A DNA stretch of 64,000 nt from Loxodes magnus (GCA_946699065.1 CAMPDV010000106.1:372001-436000); one strand, 5' to 3'; numbered from the stretch's first letter, positions 11,052 to 24,640 are shown. The notes: a model not told the origin generated them from the letters alone. Numbers and translations are program-made.

Positions 11052-11339
11052 TTTAATTAAGTTTAATAAAAATAATATTTATTAAGGTTAATTAAAATTA
11101 ATTTAGTTAGATATTATACAAAAACATTAATTTAAATAAGTTTAATTTATAAGGATTTAAATTTTAAGACTTATAAATTAAACAGAAGAGATATAGCAAT
11201 AACTTACTTTATTTAAACTTAATTATAATAAAAAAATGGCACCTAAAAAATAAAATATTTCCAAACTAGACCAATAAAATATAAAAATTAAATATAAATT
11301 TATCTTTAACATCTATAAAACGAAAATCTTAAACTCTAA
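11052..11339. other. AT-rich region after kinase copy A
   Basis: Shared with the right arm. Contains ATGGCACC at about 11236, from which an open frame runs, but no domain is recognisable before the gag-like sequence that follows. Confidence 0.3.
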
Positions 11340-11773
11340 CTGGTAGATAAGAACTTTCAAACAAAGTATGTGTTCTAATTTAGCAAATTGATTAAATGAA
11401 ACAGAAAAGCAATTAATTAAAATAAGATATTGTAAGTAGACCTTCTTATTATCAAATATACTCATTAAGCCAGCAGACTGAATAAAAATTACAAAGAATA
11501 AATTATGAAAAGAATCAGGAAATACAAAATAAGATAAACTATTATTCCATGAATGTAGAGAAGAGAGAGAAGAAATAAATTAAGTATTAATTTTACATAA
11601 AATCGACCGATAATAAGGTTCTGAAACTGCAAGAAGCAAGGTTACAAGGTAAGAAAATGTTGGAAATTTTAGGAAAAAGAAAAACAGAAGAACAAAAGGC
11701 ATGAATAAAATATTTATAGAATATACTGCACAAAAGAAGCAAAATTATATAGAAGAAAAGGACAATAAATCAT
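11340..11773 (+). mobile_element. Zinc-knuckle retroposon fragment, copy 6
   Basis: A basic region with a degenerate knuckle (NCKKQGYKVRKC) near 11615-11655, closest to the copy at 6.0-6.5 kb. Duplicated in the right arm at about 54.69-55.12 kb. Broken; ends are not defined. Confidence 0.4.
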
Positions 11774-12076
11774 TCAAGCAATACCTCAAATACTAATAGA
11801 AGTAAGAGAATGGAGTAAAAGACAATACAGATTTTATGTAGGAAAGCTTATGAAGGTATCCTCAGTGGAAACAGGGAAAGCGAGAAATAATACAAGTCTA
11901 CTCCAAAGAAGATTTCTGATAAGAAAAAAACTTATACAAACTCTAATTTTGTGATAACCAAATAAAGGTAAAGTAACTTTAATAAATGATGTTATGTTAT
12001 TATTTATCATATTTGGAAAAATAAATATTTGAGATATTTTAAATAGCTTTAATAACATAACTAGTTCATAAATCAT
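11774..12076. repeat. 303-bp segment present only in the left arm
   Basis: ATAAATCAT is found at 11765-11773 and again at 12068-12076. The right arm has a single ATAAATCAT with nothing between (near 54680). Either a 303-bp insertion with a 9-bp duplication or a deletion between short repeats in the right arm. The segment itself is A-rich with no recognised domain. Confidence 0.6.
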
Positions 12077-12606
12077 AAAATTTTCCTTTGTCTTTAAATG
12101 TCTAAAAATAAATAAATAAAGTTGAAATAGAAGCGTTAACATTTTAATGTTAGAACTTTAAAGATTTAAGAGTAACTCAATGTCAAATAAAGATTATAAA
12201 TTTTATTATAATATTAGTTATGATATTTTTAAAGATTTATATCAAATTGATAAATGCTTTAATTTTAATTTTAGAAAATGAAATAATTATAAAATTTATT
12301 ATTAAAATTACTACCTATCATATGAAATTGATTAAATAAAAAACTATATTAATAATTTCAATTATTAAGTAAGCTTTTAAAATGCCAGATAAAAATTAAG
12401 ATTTAATATTTTATTTATTTAAGAACTAAAGATTATGGACTTCCAGAATTCATTAAGTACAGTACATAGTTCCTCACAAGTAGTTATTTTTAAAGATTGA
12501 TCTTCTTAGACTAATATGTTGGTAATGCCAAGCCACCATTGACTCTACAATTCAAAAAAGATATATCAAACTATTTTTGCAAGATATATTTATTATATGT
12601 AAGTTT
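12077..12606. other. AT-rich tract shared by both arms
   Basis: Pairs with about 54.15-54.68 kb. No coding, RNA or motif signal that I can support. Confidence 0.35.
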
Positions 12607-13380
12607 ATACTATTTCTGATCCCAGCTGCTCTTTATAGGATATTGGTTCTTTTATTATTTTAAAATATTGTAGAGTTACTCAGCTTGCTATTGAAAATGT
12701 TTCTATTTTTGTCATATTTAATGTAAATAATTTTATTTTCTTATAGATTCAGATTTATTAATAAAACTTGCTTTATTTTTATCTTTATATGATGACGTAA
12801 ATAATATGATTTTAATTATTTTGGCTTATTTCCTAACTTTGTTTGTTAATTTTTGGATATTTTGGTATGGATATTTTCCTAAAATATAGTTTGCAATATG
12901 ATTTGATGATAAAGTTGGTCTTTTAATAAGATCTAATAGATGAGGGAAATTGTTTGAATATATTGATTTACTAAATATTTGAATTAAAATATATAATATT
13001 AAGAGCATGTTTGATTTGTTATTTGTATTGAATTGAATATTTGTATATTTTTAGTTTCTTAAAAGACTTAATAAGATTATTAGTATACTTAATGTTTGGT
13101 TAAATAAATAATTGTTAATGATAAATTTCTATTATAATTATAAAATAGTTTCTTAAACTTAAACAACGCTTTAAGATATTTCTAAATTTGATTGGTTTAA
13201 ACTTATTTTTTATATTATCATATATTATAATGTTTTAATGTAGCTAAATTATTCTATGGCTACAAACTTAATTGAAGTTTAATTTTAAATTTTATTTAAA
13301 TTAGCATTTATCTTAATGAATAATTTTAATTTTCTTTTTATTATAAATATCTTAAGAATCTAATTCTAAACTATTTTCAG
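12607..13380. repeat. About 770-bp segment present only in the left arm
   Basis: In the right arm TATTATATGTAAGTTT joins directly to TATGCTTTCC (near 54150). In the left arm the two are separated by about 770 bp. AGTTT is repeated at both junctions, compatible with a 5-bp target duplication. No terminal inverted repeats and no domain are visible. Confidence 0.55.
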
Positions 13381-13654
13381 TTTTATGCTTTCCATTAAAA
13401 AGCTGTTTTTGCAGGTATTTATAAATAGATTAAACTTTAGTCTTGTTTTTCATTAATCTGTCAATAATTTATCTATACGCTATTTAGATATATTAAAATT
13501 TTAAGCAGAACCCTTAAGATAATTTATTTACTAAACATTTTATTTCAAATTAAGTTATATTGGAAATAAATATTTTCTCTTAATTAAAAATTCCAAATAT
13601 CAATATAGATCTTTACACTATATTTTTATTAACCTTTTTAATTAAAAATTAGTT
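13381..13654. other. AT-rich upstream region of the 202-codon gene
   Basis: Shared by the two arms. No promoter element recognised. Confidence 0.3.
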
Positions 13655-14263
13655 ATGAGAATTGAACCTAGAGCAAAGTATTTATTTTTCAATAGTAATA
13701 TTCTTTTTTATTTATAGTTTAAAATTATATTTCTTTAGACATTTTTATAGGTATCAATATTATATTTTTCTATTTAAGTAGCTTTAGATCAATTTAATAT
13801 CTTTTCTATTATCTTACAGATTCTTATTATCAAAACAAAATCCCAACTTAACTCACAGACAGTGGCTAAATATTATTACAATACCCTTAATCAATTCTTC
13901 TCTAAAACTTAAGTATTTAACAAGAAAATTAATCACTTAGTTTCTAAATAAAGCCACTCAGAAACCTTCAAGTTTAATCTCAGTATGACTTTAGTAAAAT
14001 AAGAAAACCAAAACTTTAACAATTAATTAAGTAAACATAATTATACGAAAGAGCTTAATATGCTTAATCATCAGATTAAAACATAAGTCTATTTCTAAGA
14101 TCACACAAACTTTATTCTTTAAAAAACTTCTCACATAACCATCCCTGGGAGAAAATCCAGAATTATAGTCACCATTGCCAATAAAAATTTAAATGCTCAA
14201 TTTCCAAAAACTCTGACATTTCATAAGATTTTGCTATCTTTTCTAAATAGTGCAAAAAACTGA
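13655..14263 (+). CDS. Hypothetical protein, 202 codons, left-arm copy
   Basis: Starts MRIEPRAKYLFF and runs in one frame to a TGA at 14261; the right-arm copy (53270-53878, minus) has the same length. The first 60 residues are strongly hydrophobic (FKIIFL, ILYFSI, IIL blocks), possibly one or two membrane helices; the rest is polar and N/K/Q-rich, ending FHKILLSFLNSAKN. I do not recognise the family. Sequence after this TGA is also coding-like in another frame (KLYVTPEDIIYLL, to a TAA-TGA at about 14337), so the true 3' end could lie there if a short intron exists. Equal length in two arms that differ elsewhere supports a real gene. Confidence 0.5.
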
Positions 14264-14498
14264 AAATTAGAATCTCTGAAGAAAAACAGGTAAACTGTAT
14301 GTTACTCCTGAAGATATTATTTATTTACTAAAATAATGAATGAAATTATTAAATTAATAAAGTTGAAGAATCTAACAACAGCGGCATTAATAAATTATTT
14401 GGCAATAATTTGAATTTCAACTTAATACCTAAAATGAAGACAAGAGAAAAGAGCACCGCTAGATATTTTTAATTTAACATAAAAATTAAGATGAACTG

Positions 14499-14512
14499 TA
14501 AATTTTTCTGTT
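14499..14512. repeat. Target-site duplication, left copy (14 bp)
   Basis: TAAATTTTTCTGTT, repeated at 15459-15472. The right arm keeps the same pair in reverse complement at 52074-52087 and 53021-53034. Confidence 0.75.
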
Positions 14513-15458
14513 TAAGAAAAAATGGTAGAAGGATTAAAGAAAGGCTTTTATACCACCTCCTAAAAAGGGGAGAGAAAGTAAGAACCCTCATCTCTAACTC
14601 ACACATCTTCTTCCTAGAAATAATCTTCTTTTCAAAACCTTCAAGAATAATAGACTCAACTAGGAACTTCCAGGCCAACCTAAAAGATGGGACAAAAGCG
14701 CCAAAAGGCTACCCCGATGACACTAACTGAAGAGGAAGGACCTAGAAAGGTACTGGAGACGCAAGAAGCACCAGCCGTGCGAGAGTTTGCGATGCCACAG
14801 TTCCAGGAAGAACAGGCATAAATTTTAGTTGCATTCTCTGACCTGAAGGAGGAAGTAAAGAGGCTACGATTAGAGAATAGAGCTCTAAAAAATCAAGTTA
14901 CTGAGCTCGAGGAATGGAAAGAAAGCTTCTGGGAAGTCTACGATCGTAGAGCAAAACACTTTCTTCAGGGAAATGGGATTGCTGCAGCAGAGAACAACTG
15001 TGCTTGAAGAGAACAGCAAGTAGCAACAGTAGTAGGAATTAAAAGTTAGGAAAATTCAAGATCCAATGGACATAGAAGGAGCTACTAATTTACCGAGGAG
15101 TCCAGACAAGAAATGAATTAAGAATAAACCAAGATGTTTTGTATGCAAACAAACTGGACATAAATATAGACAATGTTAGAAATTGAAATTAATTAAATAA
15201 TAGTACTGGAATAGAAAATAATAAGAAAAATAATAGTACTAATATTAGGATAAGATTAGACGAGAATCATGTAACTAATTTTATCCGTCAGGAGGTCAAA
15301 TCTACAAACCGAAGTGGTACACAATCCAAGGCGATTGAAGAAAGAGTTCTGAAGGGAGCTGGTTCCAGCCAGGTTATCAAACTGGTCCTGTTAACACGAG
15401 GTTGAAAGTCCTCCAAGTTCACTAAACTCCAATTTAAACTTTTTAATTTAGTAATATA
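14513..15458 (+). mobile_element. Zinc-knuckle retroposon copy 7
   Basis: Begins a few bases before ATGGTAGAAGGATTAAAG, shows a long charged coiled coil (LKEEVKRLRLENRAL, near 14840-14885) and a perfect knuckle CFVCKQTGHKYRQC near 15132-15173, and ends about 60 bp after GAGGTTGAAAG. A 14-bp direct repeat flanks it. Same subfamily as copies at 1.4 and 52.1 kb. GC content is visibly higher than in the surrounding DNA. No polymerase. Broken, with few changes. Confidence 0.78.
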
Positions 15459-15472
15459 TAAATTTTTCTGTT
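15459..15472. repeat. Target-site duplication, right copy (14 bp)
   Basis: Second TAAATTTTTCTGTT. Confidence 0.75.
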
Positions 15473-15709
15473 AGGGAAATAACTTCAATAACATTAAGCA
15501 TATATTCAGTGACGAATCTAATTTAAGGTGGTATCAATATATTTATTATTACTATTACTTTTTTTATAATTCTATAAATCTATTTAAATAAGATTTTTCA
15601 ATAAAAACAAAGATAACTAAAAATATTGGAAATATTTTAGAATTTATTCTTCCAAAATAAAAGATAAAGTAACTTTGATATTGATACTTCTCAACATATA
15701 AAGCACTGC

Positions 15710-16840
15710 TATGGCTTCGATAACTTAGAAGATAAGATATCTAGAAAATTTGAAGAGGATCAACAAGATTGTTAATGAATTGAAATATAGTCTACAAAAA
15801 AAATTATACAGAATATTCTTAGTAAGATGAAGGGGAGTAGTAGCAATATAATTAAGAAAATGATCGAAATTCCATCCTTGATTAAAAAGGACGGCCAGAA
15901 TTGGTTTAAAATCCATGAAAAGCAAACAATTCTTGACTTTTTGTTGATAAATAAATTCGATTATAGAGCGTGTAGCACTCTCGTTGGTGCGCAGCTCTTT
16001 AAATTAATTTTATTTAATGTACAAAATTAAAATTTTATGGATCTCTCTATCCTTGTTTTCTCTTCCTGCAGTACGTCTCTGTAAATTTTCCTTCCAAAGC
16101 ATAGGATGCAATATGCGATTGCGGGTACATCTTTCCCCGATCTATGATGAAGAGGTTTTCTCCTGACATTCAGAGTTCTCCAGCTTGTCGAATCTTTTTT
16201 CTCTTGTTATTGGTTTCTATTTCTCCGATTTATCCTCCGTCCGCGCTCATTTTTATGTTATTAAGACAAGAACACGACCTAGCTAAAGGATTTATCGGTG
16301 GAACAAGAATAAAAAATTAAACTCCTAAAAGAATCAAGAATGGATAAATGAATACTGGATCTATCCCAATGATCGTCGAATCATAAGTTGTACCTCAAAT
16401 GAGACTAATTCCGATCAGGCAGATATGCTTCTGCTGCGGAAGCAAACAACATCTATATCGGAAGTTCCAATAGAAACAATGGGATCTCTGATAAGCAAAG
16501 CGATAAGAAAAAATCAGACTAAACAAGATTTTCTGCAATAAGAATGAAAATATGTACAAGAGGAAGAAGACGGAACTATAACCAAGACCTGACAGGAATG
16601 TAGGACGGAAAACCTACTAAAAAACTCACGGATGGGAACGCATAATCTTCCTTTTGCTTCGAACATTTTAACAAACAGCGAGGAGCTTGAAGCGCTGTAC
16701 TCTGACAGAATGAAATTCCCTAATAATGGAGAAACATTTATATATAATATAACCTTTTATAAAATAATTTATTAAAAGAGTTACATCCCATAAAGGAGCT
16801 ACGCACTCTAAAATCTAAGTTATTTATATTATTACAAATT
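15710..16840 (+). mobile_element. Zinc-knuckle retroposon copy 8
   Basis: Starts at ATGGCTTCG (15711). Its N-terminal region reads IPSLIKKDGQNWFKIHEK and runs into the recurring head, which in this frame is DYRACSTLVGAQLFK (from 15960). One 60-bp box with GATTGCGGGTACATC lies near 16096-16152, and a degenerate knuckle (CFCCGSKQHLYRK) near 16427-16470. Near 16812-16835 there is a partial inverted copy of the head (GCTACGCACTCTAAAATC). The right-arm partner is 50.70-51.85 kb. Broken. Confidence 0.6.
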
Positions 16841-17099
16841 TGTAGTGATTAACTTTTTTTTAAATTTATATTAATAGAATATAAATTTTTAATTGAAAGC
16901 CATTTAATATTTTGGAGATTTTCAGATTAAAAAATTATTGCGTTAATTAACTTAAAATGCTATTTTAAATTTAATTAAAAAAATATATATAATATCTAAT
17001 AATTATCTTTTAAAGCTAAATATTTAATAAATTCATTAATTTAATAATTTAAATTTTAGCAAAAATATTTTAATAAAGAATATTATAAATTAAAATTTA

Positions 17100-17950
17100 G
17101 TTTTATTATTAAGCTCATATAAAGTTTGTCTTTCAGCTAGAAGTTTGAAATTTTTTAAAGCTTGTAGGAATCTTCTTTCTCTAATAGTAAATAGATTTCA
17201 ATCCAGTGTTTTTTAGATCTTTTCAGCACTCGATGGAAAGAAAGTCGTTTTTTACATCAGATCGATCTTCGGATTGTTCTTTTTATTTTCTTTTGATATT
17301 ACCATTTCCATCAAAGGTATCTTCGACTTTTGCGAATGTTGCATAAATTTTCTGATTTTTTTGGTTTTATTTGCGCTTATTTATTCTTTTTCTATATTTC
17401 CATTGGAATACAACTTCTCTATAATTATTTCAGTTTTATTTCAATCTCTTTATTTGTCTTGCCTCACCCAATTTTCTCATCTTTTTCTTGAAAGATTCAG
17501 ATGTCGTTTTCCTTGTCTGAACTATTTCTCTTACCATTTCTTATCTTGTGACGTTTCTAAATTTTCAGCTGAAGTGAGGTTCATCATTTTCAATCTGGTT
17601 CTCAACTTCTTCTTTTTTTTGCGTTTGATCTACTTCCAATGTTTGGACTCTTAAGATCAGTGTTCAGATTAGTTCCGCATCTAAGTTGAAATCCATATTT
17701 TTTATAGTTTTCTCATCCAAGTCGTTTCAACTTGTTCCGGCGTCAAAGTGGTTTATTCCTGGCTATTAAATAAATTGATTTTTTGGAGGAGTTTAAATTT
17801 CTCCCTATTATGGTTATTTTCTCTTTTCAAGTGATGGATCGAGAGAGTGGCACTTCTATGAATTTTTTAAGGCCTGGCCCCTTACTTTGGGCCTTAATCT
17901 TTCTGCATTCCTCCTTCCCAAAGAGAAATCCGCTTTTAAGAGGTTGCATT
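17100..17950 (-). other. Uncharacterised A-rich coding-like block, left-arm copy
   Basis: On the minus strand, from an ATG at 17908, open frames run towards 17100; one ends in convincing protein-like sequence (KTLDWNLFTIRERRFLQAL and LLAERQTLYELNN). No zinc knuckle or other domain was found. Preserved in the right arm at 49.60-50.44 kb with indels. It may be another retroposon ORF or a host gene. Confidence 0.35.
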
Positions 17951-17954
17951 TTAT

Positions 17955-18291
17955 AATGGAATTATAATGAAATAAGGTTAAAAAATGTATAACTTTAGAC
18001 ACTTAAATTTTGATTGGTATCCCTTTGATTTAAATTGAGCGCTAAATAAGTTTCTTAGATAAATTAGTTTAATTACTTATTTCATTATAATTTGAGTTAG
18101 ACTTATTTATGTTGAAAATAAAGCGTAATTATAATGTAATTTTAGTTAAATTGCATCAAACATCAAAAGCCTTTATAAGCGTTTTGTATTAGCTGCTTTT
18201 TGAAACCTAATTAGTAGTAATCTACAGACAATTTATTATGCTTAGATTGCCTTGCTGGTCACTCCATCGCTTATTGGAATGTTTCTAGTGA
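17955..18291. other. AT-rich upstream region of the RING gene
   Basis: Shared by both arms; no motif recognised. Confidence 0.3.
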
Positions 18292-20508
18292 ATGAAGACA
18301 AACGTTAGAAATATGAAAAGTGAGGTATAGAAATTATAAAATAACGTAGAATAAATCTAATAAATGTACAAGTCTAATAAAATAGTTCTATCAAAACTAG
18401 TAAATTAGAGCTAAACAAATTAGGCATAATACAACTAATCCTAAATAGACTAGTGCATTCAAAATTTAGAAGACCTTAAATTTAAAATTTTTACTATATA
18501 AAGCAAATCGCATCCAGATACTTATTAAATGTGGTAGGATCTTTTTTAAATAGCTAATCTTTACAAAGAAATAAATGACTTATTCAATTATTTATAAGTC
18601 ATCCCTACTAATTAGAATATTCTCTATATGTTCGCATCAACCATATCTGAATAATCTCTTAAATTAGTACCCCATATATTCAACTGAAACTTTTAAGAGA
18701 GGTAAGAAAATTAAAGAATAAAGCAAGATTATGAATAGGAAGTTTTGTAAATAAAGAAGAACTATGAAAAATAAATAGAGAGCTTAACATAATAGATGAA
18801 TATACAACCAATTGAAAACAATAAAAAGGTTGATAAATTAAAAAAAGAAAACTAAGAATTATAAGAATAAATTACTTTCCTGCAAAAGTAACTTCAAGTG
18901 AAACAGAAACCACTTATCACTTCTAATCCTTAGAATGCTATAACTTCCTTATCACTTTTTTAATAACCATCAAATCCAAAAAATTAACATTTTTAAGTAA
19001 TCAAAAACTAAGCTAATGAAGAAGTGAAGACTTAAGTTTAAGGGAATTAGAATTTAGATTAAAAATAGCAGAAATAATAAGAAGAAAGATTCTAAATAGC
19101 ACCTCTTAGCTGTGATTATTGCAGTATTTAAAACTCGTTTTTATTAGTTTGCTAGCATAAATTTTGTTAAAGCTGTTTTGCTTAATTTGCATAATCATAG
19201 TTTGAAGAAATGACTGAAATAATGCAAAATTATGATAATTTAATTCAGGATAATTATTTCAAATTCAAATGTCCCATATGTTCCAGTTAATTAGACTTCA
19301 TATAAACTATGAATACAGTAATGGCCTACATTTAAATAGGTTAATAAAGCACCAAAATATTTGAATTAATTAAAAAAAGATTAAATAGAGAGTCATTAGG
19401 TATTAAAGAGGGTAGATCTCTTAATCCTTAAAATAGAGATTCAAATATTTATAATAAAGAGAACTCTCAAAATTCATAAGATTTATTAGTTGACTAAGAG
19501 TTGCAAAATTCCTAAAACATTTAAGAGTAAAGTGAGTAGGGCGAACTAAGTTATTAATAAAAGGAATAAATATTTAAGTAATATATCTTTGGTCTTCAAA
19601 TGTAAAATCCTCAAAAGATGCATATAGAAAATAATTTCTAAGGTGAAATCAAAAACTAGGCTATTAATATGGTGATTTAATGTGATTTTTGCCAAATCTA
19701 GGTATTTGGCTTTAAAAATAAGTGTGGACATAAGTTATGTGTTTAATGCTTTATAATGATTCAATAATCCATGCAAAATGAATAGTAGAATCCTATAGCT
19801 TAAAGCTAAAAATTAAAACTTGACCTAAGCTAACTATCTCTGACTAAAGGAATAGGTTGTCTAGTATGGTAAGAGCTCGATTTTTAAATGCTAAATGGTT
19901 TTATTATGCAGTTATAGAAGATTATGAAGTTAGCCTTGAACTAAGTTTTTACAAGAAATTAAACTTATATTAAAATATAACCTTTTAAAATAATTATTTT
20001 TATTAAAGGTGTGTTGAATGTAAAAAGTTTGCTTCTGGGAATTTCAATCAATTTCCGAGCTTCTTTATTGGTTGGAATAATTTACTCTACACTCTTCTGT
20101 TTTAATTAAGGATAAATGTCCATTACTTACTTGATATAATTTCCAGGAGAGAAATAGTTTTTGATGCTTAGAGTGGAGCTAGATTGATATAAATAATCGT
20201 AAAAAGAAGGCAGAGGAAATAGCTGATTTAAAGCAAATATAGTTAGCTTACTAAATGAACTTCAAGTAAAGAAGAATCTTGATTAAATAAAGCTAATGTA
20301 CCAGAAAAGTATTTAAAATACATTTTCTTCAAATTAGCAACAGTAACAGCAATAAATCTAAAGGATAAAGAAATAATAGACTAATGCTGCTAAAATGAAT
20401 AGCAGCTATATAAAGTTAAAGCTTGTAAAGCAAACTTTTTGCTTAGGATGTTTTTGGTCTAAGTTTCTGGTATTATTTGTTTCTTAGTTCTTAAAAATAA
20501 ATAAATGA
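18292..20508 (+). CDS. RING-finger protein, left-arm copy
   Basis: The frame from ATG 18292 (just after a TGA) stays open with Q/W decoding to a TGA at 20506, 738 codons. An N-terminal region is followed by a coiled coil (KVDKLKKENQELQEQITFLQ, about residue 180-200). A RING follows at about residues 265-330: CDYC..VCQHKFCQSC..KCPIC, the full C3HC4 layout. A second, half RING-like block, CDFCQIQVFGFKNKCGHKLC, lies near residue 465. RING proteins are usually E3 ubiquitin ligases; the substrate is unknown. Between 19860 and 20200 another frame looks better (NAKWFYYAVIEDYEV, CVECKKF), so one or more tiny introns may exist. The 3' part is Q-rich. The right-arm copy (47038-49250, minus) is out of frame relative to this one. 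Confidence 0.72.
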
Positions 20509-20509
20509 T

Positions 20510-21130
20510 ATCACAACGCTCTACAATAAAAATAGTAACTCTGTAACTTAAATTTTGAAGATGAGTATTGTTTGCTTACTAAGAAATAAATATTCTTAAT
20601 TAGGGTAAATAATAATATTTAGTAAACTAGCGATTTGATATATTCTCATAGATATATAAGATAAAATAATTAAAGGTATACTCTATAATAAATTTATTAT
20701 ATAAATCCATATCTAGTTACTTTCAATCTATTTCAAAAGAAATTAATTAATGGTATATCATAATATTAATTCAATAGATAATTAAAATTATCTTGCTACT
20801 TAAATTACTTTCTAATTTATAGAAGCTAACTAAATGAAGAAGCAGATAGCTTTATTTTTATATTATAAATATTTATTTTGAAGTGCTTCAGAAATAACTA
20901 ATACTTGCTAGATTTATTATATCTAAACTAAATACCTCATACAGCTAGTAACTAAGAAGTTTTATATACTATTAACAAACTCATTAATAGTCTAAATACC
21001 TTTCAAATATCATATTAACTCTTAAAAAGTACCATTATATAGAGCATAAGCTTATACTTACTTCCAATATTGTACAGATATAAATTTTAAGCCTCTTATA
21101 TCCATTAACTATAATTATTATAACTATCTA
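20510..21130. other. AT-rich spacer in the left arm
   Basis: Closely conserved in the right arm (46.42-47.03 kb). No coding or RNA signal that I can support. Confidence 0.35.
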
Positions 21131-21146
21131 TATTTAGAAGCTAAAT
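21131..21146. repeat. Target-site duplication, 16 bp with one mismatch
   Basis: TATTTAGAAGCTAAAT here and TATTTAGAAGTTAAAT at 22078-22093 flank copy 9. The right arm keeps both at 45454-45469 and 46400-46415. Confidence 0.7.
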
Positions 21147-22077
21147 ATAATAATATTAATTTTAAGTTTTCCGTTTTAGGGATTTCCAACCCCGTCAGGA
21201 GGACACCAGTTCATGCTCCCTGCTGTTAAAATAAATGTTTGGGACGTCCAATTTTAGCGAGATCGGAACTCGGGTTTCTCCAGGTTTTCCCTCCTTTAAC
21301 TTGTTATGGTTCCATCTTGATCTTGTATATTGAACCATCCGGGTTGCAATACATTCTTGCTTCTTCTTTTTTCTTCTTTTATTGTATTTATATCCAATAG
21401 TTTCTTTATTTCTATTAGAATTTCTAGCACTTCCGATAAAAATGTCATATGCTTCCACAGCAGAAATATTTCTTTTTTATTTTTAATTATTTTCCTTTAT
21501 TTGTTTGCTCTTTCTAGGCTTCGATTTCCATTTGTATAGCTCCAGTTTCGCTTTAATCTTTCTTAAAAGTTTACAATTTCTCTTCTACTTTTCCGAGTCT
21601 GTTATCCAGTTCAGTCTGCTTTTAAAGCTAATTTTAGGATTCGTTAAACTGACTTTGTGAGATATTCCAAAAAGGCGTTAAGATCTCTTTCCTAGGACAT
21701 AAGTCTTGAGTCAATTCCTTCTGCTAGGTCTAGTTTTGCCCTCAGCATATCATTGTCCTTCTTCAATCTCTTGAGCTCTTCCTGGGGGTTCAGTACTACT
21801 TTGATGAGCTAAACCATGCTCATCTGGCTAGAAGAGTTGAACTCTGATACCTCCTGGTGGAGAACAGACTTCAACTGTTTCCTCGGTTTTTCACTTGAGG
21901 TTGGAGTTTCCGTGTGTATATTCTTCAAGGTTGGCTTTAGTTCGTTTTGTTAGATTCCAAGTTGTTAGTTCAGTGTTGGTTAAGGTTGAGATAGAGAAGA
22001 TTGTTAAGATTATTAAGACTTGGTTTCTTGCTTCCTCCCTTCCTTTTTGGCTTAGGAAGAAGTGGCATAGAAGCCTG
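21147..22077 (-). mobile_element. Zinc-knuckle retroposon copy 9
   Basis: On the minus strand it begins in the conserved head (GGCTTCTATGCCAC), has the coiled-coil module near 21760-21800, a degenerate knuckle near 21430-21475, and the family 3' end (GGAGGGAAAACCTGGAGAAA, then CCTAAAACGG). Flanked by a 16-bp near-perfect repeat. Partner at 45470-46399. Broken. Confidence 0.7.
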
Positions 22078-22335
22078 TATTTAGAAGTTAAATAAACTTT
22101 TTAAATTATAATATCTCATTAAGCTTAGATCTTAGAAACTAAATATTTATACCAAAATAATATTTCTCAGATCACAGTTCTGAAATAAATTATGCTTTCA
22201 TAGCAAATAAAGAGATTTAAAAGATATATTATCTGTAAATAGAAATTATTATCGTTATTTTTGAAATTTAAGCTATTAATAAAAGAAATTATTTATGAAA
22301 CTAGTATTTAAAGCCACATTTCTAGTTATATTATA

Positions 22336-23973
<1,638 letters not shown>

Positions 23974-23974
23974 C

Positions 23975-24640
23975 TTAATTATTCAATTAGTAATATTTAG
24001 CTAGGTAATTTAAGTTTTATTAAATTAGTCAATTTGAAAAGCATTAAAATATAATAAGGCTTAATTCTAAGTTATTAGAACAGAAAGGATATATCATTAA
24101 CCAGCTTTATTTAAACTGCATTTACTATTTATCATATAAGGTAAAATGAATTTATTTGTGAATTTAAGATAACCTTTATAAGTAGTTCATGAAGCATAGT
24201 ATATTTCTAAGATTTTTACATTTAAAAAATAAAGCATTATTTAAAACTTTAGATAGAGTGATAAAATGCTTACATCAACTTTTAATAAATATAATAATTA
24301 TAAAAATTATAAATTAAAACTATTTCTCTATTTCTAACTATCCCTTAACATCAAATGCAATTATCTTAATTATTTTATTAGTTAATTAATCAAGTACTAA
24401 TTGCATAAATAAATGAGTAGATTGTGAATTTCTTTTAGAATAGTTTTGTTCACTCCTCTTCTGGAAAATTAGAAACTTTTATTCTAAAAATCTATTTTGA
24501 AAACGTTATAAATTAGATGCTTATATTTAAAAAGATTGAGTTTCGAAGTTAAATAAAAATAAGGATATTCCAAACTAATATTATTATAAAGATCTGTGGG
24601 TTTGCTAGTTGATAATTATACAATCAAGATACATTTTTTC
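23975..24640. other. AT-rich spacer
   Basis: The first 100 bp retain faint similarity to sequence after kinase copy A. Otherwise nothing recognised. Confidence 0.35.

Larger units (their letters stand above)
6665..22095. repeat. Left arm of a giant inverted repeat
   Basis: Matches the reverse complement of about 45452-59262. Landmarks pair in order: kinase 9396 with 57058, unknown gene 13655 with 53878, zinc-knuckle copy 14513-15458 with 52088-53020, RING gene 18292 with 49250, copy 21147-22077 with 45470-46399. Position sums drift from about 65.94 to 67.55 kb because of large indels, mostly extra DNA in this arm. Similarity starts inside a zinc-knuckle copy near 6665. Weak similarity may continue some tens of bases past 22095. 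Confidence 0.9.

Noticed and set aside
11834-12142. Short standard-code open frames of 60-140 codons scattered on both strands
   Set aside because: They disregard the reassigned code, are mostly antisense to A-rich coding or repeat sequence, and carry no domains.
12607-13380. Reading the 770-bp left-only segment as a plain intron (GTAAGT..CAG)
   Set aside because: The right arm still contains GTAAGT at the junction, so it is not a spliced version of the left sequence.
16096-16165. ATGATGA followed by CTGA as a C/D-box snoRNA
   Set aside because: The boxes are too close together and have no terminal stem; the region is part of a repeated retroposon box.
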